From: Bradyrhizobium sp. CCGB12 | GTDB taxonomy: Bacteria > Pseudomonadota > Alphaproteobacteria > Rhizobiales > Xanthobacteraceae | Direction of reading: 5' to 3' | NCBI RefSeq assembly: GCF_024199845.1 | Contig: NZ_JANADO010000001.1 | Span: 7,750,001 to 7,814,000 of the forward strand | Length of the DNA: 64,000 nucleotides | Program-made: the position numbers and the translations under genes | Notes under the pieces: generated by a model | What the model was told of the DNA's origin: nothing | What the model saw: the letters and a program-made list of their open reading frames with translations, nothing else | Database searches by the model: none | Part shown: positions 25,226-33,910 of the stretch, piece by piece | Layout: every line of letters starts with the position of its first letter | Numbering within the stretch: the stretch's first letter is position 1

Positions 25226-27243
25226 AACTCGGCGTGCAGGCGGCCCGAGAAGATCGAGACCGGCCCGCGGTCGGCGTTATAGGCCGGGTTTGCGATCAAT
25301 TGATAGTCCGCGGTCAGCGTGACGCCCTTGAGCACCGAATAGGCGTAGTAGGCCTCGAGGATGCGTTCGTTGTTGTAGTTGAGCCGGCCATCGCCGATCA
25401 GGAGGCCGATGCCGCCGGCGGCAAGGAAATCGCGGTGCGCGGCCGACAGGCCGTTGATCGCGCCGCCGATGCCGATCGTGTCGTCCGGGCGTCCCCAGCG
25501 GCTGCCCTTGATCGACAGGCCGCCGGAGATGCTGCGGTCGATGTCGGTGAAGGAGAGGATCTGGTTCTGGCCGTCATTCCAGCTGGCCCGGGCGAACAGT
25601 CCGACGTCGGTGACGAGCTGCTGCTCGAGGTTGACGTAGAAGCCGTATTTGGAGCGTTGGCGCTGGTTCGCGATCGCGATGTCGTTGATGTCGACCCCGG
25701 GGTTTGCGGCCGCCAGTGCCACGACTTGGCGATAGTTCGCGGTATTGCCTTCGTTGGCGAAGACGCCGACGCGCAGCTTGCCGGGTTGCTCGAAGATCGA
25801 ATGACGCTCCTCGAACTCGACGACGGCGCCGCCGGTCTTGTAGACCAATGTGTCGCTGTTGGGCGCATCGGGGACCTGGAACAGTCCGCCGCGCACGGCC
25901 CAGTCCTTGCGATTGAGCTCGACCACGGCGCCGCGCGTATAGCCGGGCAGGTCGGCGGGGAAATCATAGGCGCCCGAGGCCCACATCGCCCAGTTCATGA
26001 AGTCGGCGCGCGGATCCTTGGCGTAGGAATTGCCGTCGAAGAAGTCGCCGACGGCGAAGCGGCCGACGATCAAGGTGACACGGTCGATATCGCGCTTGCC
26101 GGTGAGCTGGTTCGGTGCGTCGGGCACCTCTTCCTGTTCGCCGCCGAGACCAAAAGTCTGCTTGATGTAGTAGCGCTGCGCACGGATTTTCGGGAACGGC
26201 GCGCCGGCCTTCTGCGCCTCGCCGTTGGAGAAGCCGGCCAGTCCGAGCGTGCCGTTGAGGCCAAAACCCTGCGCCAGCTCGGGATTGAAATAGAACTCGC
26301 CGCCGTCCCACAGGCGCGCTCCCAGGAAAGCCGTCGTGGTCCATGTCGCCTGAAACTGGCCGCTGCCGGGCAGGCTTTGCGGACTGGCATAGGGCGAGTG
26401 GATCGGCCCGTAGCCCTGTGGCAGCACTGTCGTCTGCGCGTGAACGTTCCAGTCGCTGGACTCCGGCAGCTTGGTCTTGCCGTTGATCGGCGCCATCCAG
26501 GGCGTGTCGCCGAACTGGTAGTTGAGGCCGAGCTTGAACAGGTGAACGCGCGGCTCGACATCGACATTGGCAAGGCCAAACCCGCTGAGGTCGTAGGTTC
26601 GCCGCGACAGCGCGACGTAGTCATATTCGGCCTTCGCGGTCCAATTCCCGCTGACGGCGAATTCCAGGCCGAGTCCCGCGGTCCACCCGGTCTGATATTT
26701 TCCGACCGGAAACAGCTCGGAGACGCCGTCGGCATCGTTGACGTTGATATGGGTGTGGCCCCAGGCGAAACCGCCTGTGACGAAAGGCATGAAGCGGTCG
26801 AAAGCATAGCCGATGCGGCCGCGCACGGTGCCGACATAGTCGAGCGTGGTGTTGAACGGCACCGGTGACCGTTCATGCGCGACGATGTCGCGCGCGCCTG
26901 TGAATGTGGCGTCCGCCTCGATCCCGAGCACGACACGGTTCGCGAGCTGGCGATTATAGCCGAGCTGATAGCCGCCGTTGAACCCGGTGGCGCTGGGCGG
27001 CAGGATCACACCTTGCAGCGGCAGTGAATTGGTGCCGGGACCGAAGCTGGCATCGCCATAGCCGAAATGACCGCCGACATAGAAGCCGGTCCAGTCGTAG
27101 ACGGACCTCAGCAACGGCGCCTTCAGCGACAGATCAGCCGCGAGGCCGGCGGCGGGAAAAGCAAGTACGCCCGTGGCGATCGCCGCAGCCGTTCGCAAGC
27201 ACCGGTGTCTGTGACCTCTCAACGTCAAAACGCACGCCCCCAA
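25222..27243 (-). CDS. Outer-membrane porin: Omp25-type barrel fused to OprB-like carbohydrate porin
   Basis: The 673-residue product has a signal peptide (cleavage near AAGLAA, residues 31-36). Residues about 48-245 read like a complete Omp25/RopB small barrel: DWTGFYVGGHFGYG at the start, FNGGYQLGYNRQL, and the last strand HLFKLGLNYQFG. Residues about 262-673 read like an OprB carbohydrate-selective porin, with WTTTAFLGARLWDGGEFYFN, RVTLIVGRFAVGDFFDGN and a C-terminal strand ending in AEF. Each part alone would be a normal length. The product may form two linked barrels, or the first part may be remodelled. The start could be shorter than 27243. Confidence 0.8.
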   Translation of the reverse strand: MGACVLTLRGHRHRCLRTAAAIATGVLAFPAAGLAADLSLKAPLLRSVYDWTGFYVGGHFGYGDASFGPGTNSLPLQGVILPPSATGFNGGYQLGYNRQLANRVVLGIEADATFTGARDIVAHERSPVPFNTTLDYVGTVRGRIGYAFDRFMPFVTGGFAWGHTHINVNDADGVSELFPVGKYQTGWTAGLGLEFAVSGNWTAKAEYDYVALSRRTYDLSGFGLANVDVEPRVHLFKLGLNYQFGDTPWMAPINGKTKLPESSDWNVHAQTTVLPQGYGPIHSPYASPQSLPGSGQFQATWTTTAFLGARLWDGGEFYFNPELAQGFGLNGTLGLAGFSNGEAQKAGAPFPKIRAQRYYIKQTFGLGGEQEEVPDAPNQLTGKRDIDRVTLIVGRFAVGDFFDGNSYAKDPRADFMNWAMWASGAYDFPADLPGYTRGAVVELNRKDWAVRGGLFQVPDAPNSDTLVYKTGGAVVEFEERHSIFEQPGKLRVGVFANEGNTANYRQVVALAAANPGVDINDIAIANQRQRSKYGFYVNLEQQLVTDVGLFARASWNDGQNQILSFTDIDRSISGGLSIKGSRWGRPDDTIGIGGAINGLSAAHRDFLAAGGIGLLIGDGRLNYNNERILEAYYAYSVLKGVTLTADYQLIANPAYNADRGPVSIFSGRLHAEF

Positions 27244-27601
27244 ACGCGACTATGTCCCACCCGCCGCGACTCGCATCCCTGCCGATTCGCAGCGCTCCTG
27301 TCATCAGTTCTTGGTTGGCACGCGGTCGGGCGAGATGATCTCGATCCGATGCGATGTCGTCCCAAGTGCCTGGGCCCGCTGCGAACCTTATTGCGAGTAA
27401 TTCGCAGTAGCAACTGACGCGCGTTGCCGCCCAGGATAGTTCGCACCGCTGTGTGACGGGACTGCAACAAATCCGCAGGGGCCCAAAACAGATGACCCCG
27501 CCCGGGGGGACAGCCGGGCGGGGTCGGGGGCACGACACGGGGTGGATGAGGCGCCCGTGTCGGACGCGGGATCCACTTAAGATCGGCCTCAGGTAGTCAA
27601 A
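27244..27601. other. Intergenic region between porin and small secreted protein gene
   Basis: About 360 bases. Apart from the strong hairpin at 27494-27525, no gene or repeat family member is seen. The promoter of the porin gene should lie here, but no convincing -35/-10 pair stands out. Confidence 0.4.
27494..27525 (-). terminator. Strong hairpin, terminator candidate for the gene at 27602-27865
   Basis: A perfect 12-bp stem (GACCCCGCCCGG with CCGGGCGGGGTC) closes an 8-base loop. On the minus strand it is followed by ATCTGTTTT, a short T-run. It lies 77 bases behind the stop codon of the small secreted protein gene. Confidence 0.55.
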
Positions 27602-27865
27602 TCAGTAGCAGGTACGAACGCGGCCGACGTACTGGCCGAAGGCGTTGTACTGGGCGACCCAGCCGCAGCGGTGATAGCCGTGATAATAGGGGTCGTTGCT
27701 GGCGGCGATCGCGGAGCCGACGACGGCGGCGGTGGCGATGCCGGCACCCACACCCCAGACCCAGCCGGGCGGCTTGGCTTGGGCCTGCGAGGTGGTGGAC
27801 ACCATGGTGCCGGTGACGGCGAGAGCAGCGAGAGCTGCGGCGGCAATCTTGGTCTTGATCGACAT
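27602..27865 (-). CDS. Small secreted or membrane protein, function unknown
   Basis: The 87-residue product begins with MSIKTKIAAAALAALAVTG, a signal peptide ending near AQA (residue 30). It continues with a hydrophobic Gly/Ala stretch (WGVGAGIATAAVVGSAIAAS) and a polar tail YYHGYHRCGWVAQYNAFG, with Cys and aromatic residues. The layout resembles other short glycine-zipper or BA14K-like rhizobial envelope proteins, but I cannot name it. GGAG lies shortly before ATG 27865. It appears monocistronic. Confidence 0.65.
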   Translation of the reverse strand: MSIKTKIAAAALAALAVTGTMVSTTSQAQAKPPGWVWGVGAGIATAAVVGSAIAASNDPYYHGYHRCGWVAQYNAFGQYVGRVRTCY

Positions 27866-28004
27866 GTGAAACTCCATCCGGGTTGAGGCGGTCCGTTGTG
27901 GCCCGCGTGCCCAATTGGACGGAGGCTCTTCGCGTCCGGTTCGAAGGCGGCAGATCCGGTACGGGAGCTCAGCTTTTTCCTGAATAATTCCAGTAGGATG
28001 CAAG

Positions 28005-28811
28005 CTAGCCGAGGGGGCCCTTGGCGAGCCTGTTCACGTCGAAGTTATCGACCTCAGCCAGCAGCTCGCAGAAGGCCGCCGCGCCCTGATCGAGCAGCTG
28101 CTCGCCCTTCCCAGGGAGCGCCAATGTCGCGTTGCCGACCGCGCCGCTGGCGTTGAGATCCTGCGCCTGCCAGGCGAACGGCGCGGGCCGCTGCGTCGAC
28201 AGCCAGCGATATTGCTGCTCCAGCGCGATGCTGCTCGCCGGAAAATTTGCGATCGCATCCTTGCGCACCTGATCCGGATAGCGCGCCAGCATGATCGAGG
28301 TCTCGACAGCACCGCCATGAATACCGTGGCGCACCTCATCGGCCGGGAACAATGTGTCCGCGCCTGATAGCCGCGACCACGACGTCGTCACCACGAACAG
28401 CTTGTGATGCGCGCGAAGATCCTGCGCCACCAGCATCATGGCCGCGCTGTTGCCGCCATGGCTGGTGATGATGACGAGCTTCTTCACGCCGCGACGCGCG
28501 ACCTCCTCGCCGATTGCGGTCCATTTCTTCAGCGCGACCTCGGTCGGCAGCGTCTGCGTGCCCGGATAGTCGATATGCTCGGTGGAAATCCCGACCGGTT
28601 CAACTGGCAGAAAGCTGGCCGGAACGCTCCCGGACAACAGCTCGCGCGCACGGGCCAGATAAGCGTCCGCGATCAGCACGTCGGTTGCAACAGGCAGATG
28701 CGGCCCGTGCTGCTCGGTCGCCGCCAGCGGCAGCACCGCAATCCAGCGCGACACGTCTGCGGAGGCCGCATCGGCCCAGCGGATCTCGGTCCAGTCGCGG
28801 GACGGCATCAT
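28005..28811 (-). CDS. Creatininase family amidohydrolase
   Basis: The 268-residue protein has the metal-binding pattern of the creatininase family: ATEQHGPHLPVATD at residues 31-44 (Glu33, His35, Asp44), ITSHGGNSAAM and HGGAVETSIMLA, giving the His and Glu ligands of the two-metal site. Members hydrolyse creatinine or open other cyclic amides, including steps in riboflavin and mycofactocin-type pathways. It is divergent from an ABC operon with a hydroxyacid dehydrogenase, so it may act on the imported compound. The start at 28811 is tentative; no strong ribosome site is visible and ATG 28808 is possible. Confidence 0.85.
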   Translation of the reverse strand: MMPSRDWTEIRWADAASADVSRWIAVLPLAATEQHGPHLPVATDVLIADAYLARARELLSGSVPASFLPVEPVGISTEHIDYPGTQTLPTEVALKKWTAIGEEVARRGVKKLVIITSHGGNSAAMMLVAQDLRAHHKLFVVTTSWSRLSGADTLFPADEVRHGIHGGAVETSIMLARYPDQVRKDAIANFPASSIALEQQYRWLSTQRPAPFAWQAQDLNASGAVGNATLALPGKGEQLLDQGAAAFCELLAEVDNFDVNRLAKGPLG

Positions 28812-28977
28812 TGAGTTTTCTTTGGAGGTTTCTTTGCCCGAATTTGTCACGTAATTTGGGTCCCTGAGGGGATGCGGGCCTGGCCGGCTCGCGTCCCCGA
28901 ACTTCATGCGGTTCTATCGCGTTGGTTCGACATGAGCTAGACGCGATTGGGCTGGAAGCGATCGACGGAGTGCCATC

Positions 28978-30000
28978 ATGACCCCCTCTCATCTGCGGCG
29001 AGCGTTCATTGCGGGCTTGATGGCCGCTTTGGCCGGAAGCGCCGCTGTAAGCGCCGAGACGCTCGACAAGGTCACCTTCGGCACCAACTGGGTCGCCGAG
29101 GCCGAGCATGGCGGCTTCTTCCAGGCCGTCGCCGATGGCACCTACAAGAAATACGGCCTCGACGTCACCATCGTCCCCGGCGGTCCCAACGAGAACAACC
29201 GGATGCTCCTGATCGCCGGCAAGATCGATTTCTTCATGGCCGCCAACACGCTGATGTCGTTTGATGCGGTCGCGAGCAACGTCCCCGTGATCACGATCGC
29301 CGCGATCTTCCAGAAGGATCCGCAGGTGATGCTGACGCATCCCGACGCCAAGGTCGCCAAGATCGAGGATCTCAAGCCGCTGACCCTGTTCGTCTCCAAG
29401 GAGGGCATGACCAGCTACTTCCAGTGGCTGAAATCCGAATACGGCTTCAGCGAGAAGAACGTCCGCCCCTATAATTTCAATCCGCAGCCCTTCATCGCAA
29501 ACCCCAAGAGCGCGATGCAGGGCTACGTGACGTCGGAGCCCTTCGCGGTCGAGAAGGCGGCCGGCTTCAAGCCCAACGTGCTGCTGCTCGCCGACTACGG
29601 CTTCAACACCTATTCGACGCTGATCGAGACCCGCCGCGACGTGGTCGAGAAGAAGCCCGATCTCGTCCAGCGCTTCGTCGATGCCTCCATGGTCGGCTGG
29701 TACAATTACATCTACCGCGACAATTCCGCCGGCAATGCCATGATCAAGAAGCTCAATCCTGAAATGACCGACGACCTGCTCGCCTATTCCGTCGCCAAGA
29801 TGAAGGAACACGGCATCGTCGATTCCGGCGATTCCCTCAAGAACGGCATCGGCGCGATGAGCGACGAGCGCTACGCCTCCTTCTTCAACAAGATGGTCAA
29901 GGCCGGCGTGGTCAAGCCCGATCTCGACTTCCGCAAATCCTATACGCTGCGCTTCGTCAACAAGGGCGTCGGCGTCGAGCTGCGCCCGAGCAAGCCGTAA
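28978..30000 (+). CDS. ABC transporter substrate-binding protein, NMT1/THI5-like
   Basis: The 340-residue periplasmic protein has a signal peptide ending near AVSA (residues 23-26) and the family opening KVTFGTNWVAEAEHGGFFQA, then GTYKKYGLDVTIVPGGP. The NWVAEAEHGGFFQA pattern is close to THI5/NMT1 proteins, which recognise pyrimidine or other small ring compounds. Three genes of the same strand follow with minimal gaps: ATPase, permease and dehydrogenase. The divergent creatininase-like gene supports a cyclic amide or N-heterocycle as the ligand, which is inference. Confidence 0.88.
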   Translation: MTPSHLRRAFIAGLMAALAGSAAVSAETLDKVTFGTNWVAEAEHGGFFQAVADGTYKKYGLDVTIVPGGPNENNRMLLIAGKIDFFMAANTLMSFDAVASNVPVITIAAIFQKDPQVMLTHPDAKVAKIEDLKPLTLFVSKEGMTSYFQWLKSEYGFSEKNVRPYNFNPQPFIANPKSAMQGYVTSEPFAVEKAAGFKPNVLLLADYGFNTYSTLIETRRDVVEKKPDLVQRFVDASMVGWYNYIYRDNSAGNAMIKKLNPEMTDDLLAYSVAKMKEHGIVDSGDSLKNGIGAMSDERYASFFNKMVKAGVVKPDLDFRKSYTLRFVNKGVGVELRPSKP

Positions 30001-30010
30001 CGCAAGGTCC

Positions 30011-30826
30011 ATGTCCGCTGTCAAAACCTCGTCCGGGGTCGAGGCCGGGCTGACGCATCTCGCCGTCAGCCTGCGCGACGTGACGAAAGTGTATGACAAC
30101 GGCGTCATGGCACTCGGCCCGCTCGACCTCGCGGTGCGCAAGGGCGAATTCATCTCGCTGCTGGGCCCGTCCGGTTGCGGCAAGTCGACCGCGCTGCGGC
30201 TGATCGCGGGGCTCAGCACGCCCTCGTCCGGAATCGTGCGGGTGGCGCGCCCCGAGGGCGTTCCGCAGCCGGGCCACGGCATCGGCTTCGTGTTCCAGGA
30301 GCCGACCCTGATGCCCTGGACCAGCGTGCGCGAGAACGTGCGGCTGCCGCTCAAGCTTGGCGGCGTCGCGAAGGTGGAAGGGCGCGCGCGTACCGATGAG
30401 GCGCTGGCCAGTGTCGGCCTTGCCGATTTCGCCGACGCCTTTCCGCGCGAGCTGTCCGGCGGCATGAAGATGCGGGTGTCGCTGGCTCGCGCGCTCGTCA
30501 CCGATCCCGATATCCTGCTGATGGACGAGCCGTTCGCGGCGCTCGACGAGATCACGCGCTTCCGCCTCAACAACGATCTGCTCACGCTGTGGCGCAGCCT
30601 TGGCAAGACCGTCATCTTCGTCACCCATTCGGTGTTCGAATCCGTCTATCTGTCGCAGCGCGTGGTGGTGATGACGGCGCGGCCCGGCCGCATCCAGGCC
30701 GACCTCCGCATCGAGACGGTCGAGCCGCGCGGAGAGGAGTTTCGTACCTCCGCCGCCTATTCCGATTATTGCCGAAGAGTGTCGGCCGCGCTGGCGCCGT
30801 CCTATTCGGGGCAGTCGACGCTATGA
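30011..30826 (+). CDS. ABC transporter ATP-binding protein, NitT/TauT type
   Basis: The 271-residue ATPase has Walker A GPSGCGKST (residues 52-60), the Q-loop segment GFVFQEPTLMPW, the signature LSGGMKMRVSLARAL, Walker B ILLMDEPFAALDE and the switch FVTHSVFES. It starts 10 bases after the binding-protein stop and overlaps the permease start by 4 bases (ATGA). It energises the importer made by its neighbours. The PTLMPW element is typical of this subfamily. Confidence 0.92.
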   Translation: MSAVKTSSGVEAGLTHLAVSLRDVTKVYDNGVMALGPLDLAVRKGEFISLLGPSGCGKSTALRLIAGLSTPSSGIVRVARPEGVPQPGHGIGFVFQEPTLMPWTSVRENVRLPLKLGGVAKVEGRARTDEALASVGLADFADAFPRELSGGMKMRVSLARALVTDPDILLMDEPFAALDEITRFRLNNDLLTLWRSLGKTVIFVTHSVFESVYLSQRVVVMTARPGRIQADLRIETVEPRGEEFRTSAAYSDYCRRVSAALAPSYSGQSTL

Positions 30827-31641
30827 ACGCGCAAGCCGCCGTCCCCGCAAAACCGCAAGGTGTGCAACGTGCGATGCGCTTCGTGCTTCCCGTCATCGTG
30901 TTCGCGGCCGGCCTCCTGGCCTGGGAGCTGGTGGTCCGCATCAAGGACATCCCGCCTTACGTGCTGCCGGCGCCCTCCGTCATCTTTCTGACATTGATCA
31001 AGGACTGGGCGGTGCTGTCACAATCGCTGGCCACCACGCTGCTGACCACGCTGGAAGGTTTCGTCGCTGCCAGCATCGGCGGCATTGCGCTGGCGCTCCT
31101 GTTCAACCAGTCGAAATGGGTGGAATATTCGCTGTTCCCCTATGCCGTCGTGCTCCAGGTGACGCCTGTGATCGCGATTGCACCGCTGCTGCTGATCTAT
31201 CTGGAGCAGCAGACCGCGGTCGTGGTCTGCGCCTTCATCGTCGCCTTCTTCCCGGTGCTCTCCAACACCACGCTCGGGCTCAATTCGGTCGACCGCAACC
31301 TCTCAGGCCTGTTCCAGCTCTATGGTGCGTCGCCGCCGCAAACCCTGCGTTTCCTGAAGCTGCCCGCGGCGCTGCCCTACATCCTCGGCGGCCTGCGCAT
31401 CGCCGGCGGCCTGTCGCTGATCGGCGCGGTCGTGGCCGAGATTGCGGCGGGAACGGCGGGCGCCGGCTCCGGGCTTGCCTATCGGATCGCCGAATCCGGC
31501 TACCGATTGAACATACCCCGCATGTTCGCGGCGCTGCTTTTGTTGTCGCTCGCCGGGATTGTCATCTATGGGGTGCTGGCGCTAGTTTCCCACCTCGTTT
31601 TACGGCGCTGGCATGAGAGCGCGCTTGGAAAGGAAAGCTGA
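30823..31641 (+). CDS. ABC transporter permease, NitT/TauT type
   Basis: The 272-residue inner-membrane protein has about six hydrophobic segments, the family N-terminus AGLLAWELVVRIKDIPPYVL followed by PAPS, and the docking loop LYGASPPQTLRFLKLPAALP. The start ATG at 30823 overlaps the ATPase stop, and its own TGA overlaps the start of the dehydrogenase gene (TGATG). This tight chain shows a single translationally coupled operon. Confidence 0.91.
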   Translation: MNAQAAVPAKPQGVQRAMRFVLPVIVFAAGLLAWELVVRIKDIPPYVLPAPSVIFLTLIKDWAVLSQSLATTLLTTLEGFVAASIGGIALALLFNQSKWVEYSLFPYAVVLQVTPVIAIAPLLLIYLEQQTAVVVCAFIVAFFPVLSNTTLGLNSVDRNLSGLFQLYGASPPQTLRFLKLPAALPYILGGLRIAGGLSLIGAVVAEIAAGTAGAGSGLAYRIAESGYRLNIPRMFAALLLLSLAGIVIYGVLALVSHLVLRRWHESALGKES

Positions 31642-32630
31642 TGTCTACCGGTTCGATTTCGTCCGAAAAGATCGATCTTCTGATTTATGGACCGGTCCGG
31701 CCGATCCTCGACAACGGGTTTTCCGATCATTTCGTCGTGCACAAGGCCGAGACGCTTGGTGACCTCGAGCGGTTGACGCCGGCGATCCGCGAGAGGATCC
31801 GCGGCGTCGCGGTGACCTATCACACCGTGCGGGCCGACAAGGATTCGCTGTCGCAGCTGCCCAAGATCGAGATGGTGGCGAGCTTCGGCGTCGGCTACGA
31901 CCACATCGACGCCAAATACGCGGCCGAGCACAACATCATCGTCACCAACACGCCCGACGTGCTGACCGAGGAGGTCGCCGACGTCGCCATGGGCCTGTTG
32001 ATCTCCACCTTGCGCGAGTTCATCAAGGCCGACCGCTACGTCCGCTCCGGGCTCTGGCAGACGCAGAACTATCCGCTCAGCGTCGGCTCGCTGCGCGACC
32101 GCAAGGTCGGCATCGTCGGCATGGGCCGGATCGGCCAGGCCATCGCGCGCCGGCTCGATGCCTCGCTGGTGCCGGTGGTCTATCACTCGCGTAATCCGTC
32201 CAAGGACGTCTCCTACAAGCACTATCCCGACCTGATCGAGATGGCGAAGGCGGTGGACACGCTGATGGTGATCGTGCCCGGCGGCGCCAGCACGAACAAG
32301 ATGATCAATGCCGAGGTGCTCAAGGCGCTTGGTCCGCGCGGCGTGCTGGTCAACGTGGCGCGCGGCTCGGTGGTGGACGAGCCGGCGCTGATCCAGGCGC
32401 TGAAGTCGGGCACCATCCTCGCTGCCGGCCTCGACGTGTTCGCGGCCGAACCGACCGTGCCGGACGAGCTCAAGACCATGCAGAACGTCGTGCTGCTGCC
32501 GCATATCGGCTCGGCCTCGGTGGTGACGCGCAACGCGATGGACCAGCTCGTGGTCGACAATCTCAAGTCATGGTTCTCAGGCAAGGCGCCGCTGACGCCG
32601 GTTGTGGAAACGCCGTTCAGGGGGCGCTGA
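31641..32630 (+). CDS. D-isomer-specific 2-hydroxyacid dehydrogenase
   Basis: The 329-residue NAD(P)-dependent enzyme interconverts a 2-hydroxyacid and a 2-oxoacid. The Rossmann motif VGIVGMGRIGQAIARRL lies near residue 155; the catalytic Arg is in NVARGSVVDEPAL, the Glu in FAAEP and the His in LLPHIGSAS. It resembles glyoxylate/hydroxypyruvate reductase-like members. Its coupling to a transporter operon suggests that the imported compound, or a product, is a hydroxy- or oxoacid. The start codon overlaps the permease stop; the stop overlaps the start of the next gene. Confidence 0.92.
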   Translation: MSTGSISSEKIDLLIYGPVRPILDNGFSDHFVVHKAETLGDLERLTPAIRERIRGVAVTYHTVRADKDSLSQLPKIEMVASFGVGYDHIDAKYAAEHNIIVTNTPDVLTEEVADVAMGLLISTLREFIKADRYVRSGLWQTQNYPLSVGSLRDRKVGIVGMGRIGQAIARRLDASLVPVVYHSRNPSKDVSYKHYPDLIEMAKAVDTLMVIVPGGASTNKMINAEVLKALGPRGVLVNVARGSVVDEPALIQALKSGTILAAGLDVFAAEPTVPDELKTMQNVVLLPHIGSASVVTRNAMDQLVVDNLKSWFSGKAPLTPVVETPFRGR

Positions 32631-33322
32631 TGAGAGCTCTTCGGGGCGTTGCATTCGCCGTCGCGGCCTGCTTGGCTGCGATCGGCATCGCGCATGCGCA
32701 GGATGCGACGACCCTGAAGAAGTCGATGCCCGGGCAATGGGAGCTCTCGACCACCGAGCGCAGCAAGACCTGCGTCGTCACCCTCAAGGGCGACGCCACA
32801 GGCCAGGGCTTCAAGCTGGAGCTCGAACCCGCCTGCAAGACCGCGCTACCCTTCACCAAGGACATCGTCGCCTGGAGCGTCAGGGGGCTCGACATCGTCC
32901 GCTTGCAGGACGCAACCGGTGAAGCCGTGATCGACTTCACCGAGGTCGAGGCCGGCATCTTCGAGGGCCTGCGCCAGGGCGAGGGCGTCTACATCCTGCA
33001 GGATCTCGCCGCCGCCCGCTCGATGGCCAAGTCGATGGACCAGATGATCGGCGATTGGTCGATGGTGCGCGGCAATGGCCAGCCGGTGTGCGGGCTGACG
33101 CTGACCAACACCGAGGCGGGTCCCGACAATTTCCAGGTCTTCCTCAAGCCGAGATGCGACGCGGCAATCGCCCAGTTCAACCCGACGCAATGGCGGCTCG
33201 AGCGCGGCCAGATCATCCTGATGTCGAAATCAGGAGATGCCTGGCAGTTCGAGGCCGACGACAACGCGCAGTGGCGGCGTGTCCCCGACACCGCCGATCC
33301 CCTGATCATGCTGCGTCAGTAG
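32630..33322 (+). CDS. Periplasmic AprI/Inh-like metalloprotease inhibitor, tandem domains
   Basis: The 230-residue product has a signal peptide (cleavage near AHAQ, residues 21-24) and two Inh-like domains at about residues 33-126 and 139-228. Each starts with a G-x-W motif (PGQWELS, IGDWSMV) and carries a cysteine pair (Cys48/Cys69 and Cys154/Cys176) as in AprI, which protects the periplasm from serralysin-type proteases. Its ATG overlaps the dehydrogenase stop (TGATG), so it is coupled to a metabolic operon, an odd setting. No serralysin gene is in the window. The low similarity of such domains leaves some doubt. Confidence 0.75.
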   Translation: MRALRGVAFAVAACLAAIGIAHAQDATTLKKSMPGQWELSTTERSKTCVVTLKGDATGQGFKLELEPACKTALPFTKDIVAWSVRGLDIVRLQDATGEAVIDFTEVEAGIFEGLRQGEGVYILQDLAAARSMAKSMDQMIGDWSMVRGNGQPVCGLTLTNTEAGPDNFQVFLKPRCDAAIAQFNPTQWRLERGQIILMSKSGDAWQFEADDNAQWRRVPDTADPLIMLRQ

Positions 33323-33417
33323 GCAGCCCACCGCTGCCGGTTGACGGCAAGCGAATGCGGAACCTGCCGACAGGGCATCCCGTTGACGGAAGGGGCAATC
33401 CCGTTGGGAGATCCGGC

Positions 33418-33792
33418 ATGGCCAAGCGCGTCCTCGCGATCGGCATCGAACCCGGCAATGCGGATTACAGCGCATTCCCGCAGCTCACGCCCGATCATGT
33501 CCGCAGCTACATCGAGGCCCAGCTCCTGCGCCTGCGCGGTCTCGGCTTTGAGGTCACGAGCTGCCTGATCGATCTCGATGCAGCCGCCGAGGCCGCCGTG
33601 ACGGCGGCGTTGCGCGACGAGCGCTTCGACTGCATCGTGATCGGCGCAGGGCTGCGCGAGCCGAAGGAACGTCTGCTGCTGTTCGAGAAGGTGCTCAACC
33701 TCGTCCACCGCCTCGCGCCGGAGGCCGCGATCTGCTTCAACACCACGCCCGCCGACACCGCCGAGGCCGTGCAGCGCTGGATCGATCCCTGA
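33418..33792 (+). CDS. Conserved hypothetical cytoplasmic protein
   Basis: The 124-residue product begins MAKRVLAIGIEPG and has an alternating beta/alpha pattern (VLAIGIEP, LGFEVTSCLIDL, FDCIVIGAGLREP, AAICFNTTP) that suggests a small Rossmann-like or flavodoxin-like fold. GGGAG lies about 7 bases before the ATG at 33418. No signal peptide or catalytic motif is obvious. I recall similar short proteins in rhizobia without assigned function. It stands alone. Confidence 0.65.
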   Translation: MAKRVLAIGIEPGNADYSAFPQLTPDHVRSYIEAQLLRLRGLGFEVTSCLIDLDAAAEAAVTAALRDERFDCIVIGAGLREPKERLLLFEKVLNLVHRLAPEAAICFNTTPADTAEAVQRWIDP

Positions 33793-33910
33793 GAGGACGC
33801 GCTCGCGCTTGTCGCGAGATCGCGTGCATCAGTTCGTCAGCGCAACCAACCGTTGACGCCTTCGGTTTTGTGGCGCAATCATGCACGCGTTATCAGGGGT
33901 GGGAATCTTC

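Noticed and set aside
25201..26868. 555-codon plus-strand frame
   Set aside because: Antisense to the fused porin gene; no recognisable domain.
28600..30624. 674-codon minus-strand frame
   Set aside because: It runs antisense through the ABC binding protein and ATPase; their motifs on the plus strand are convincing.
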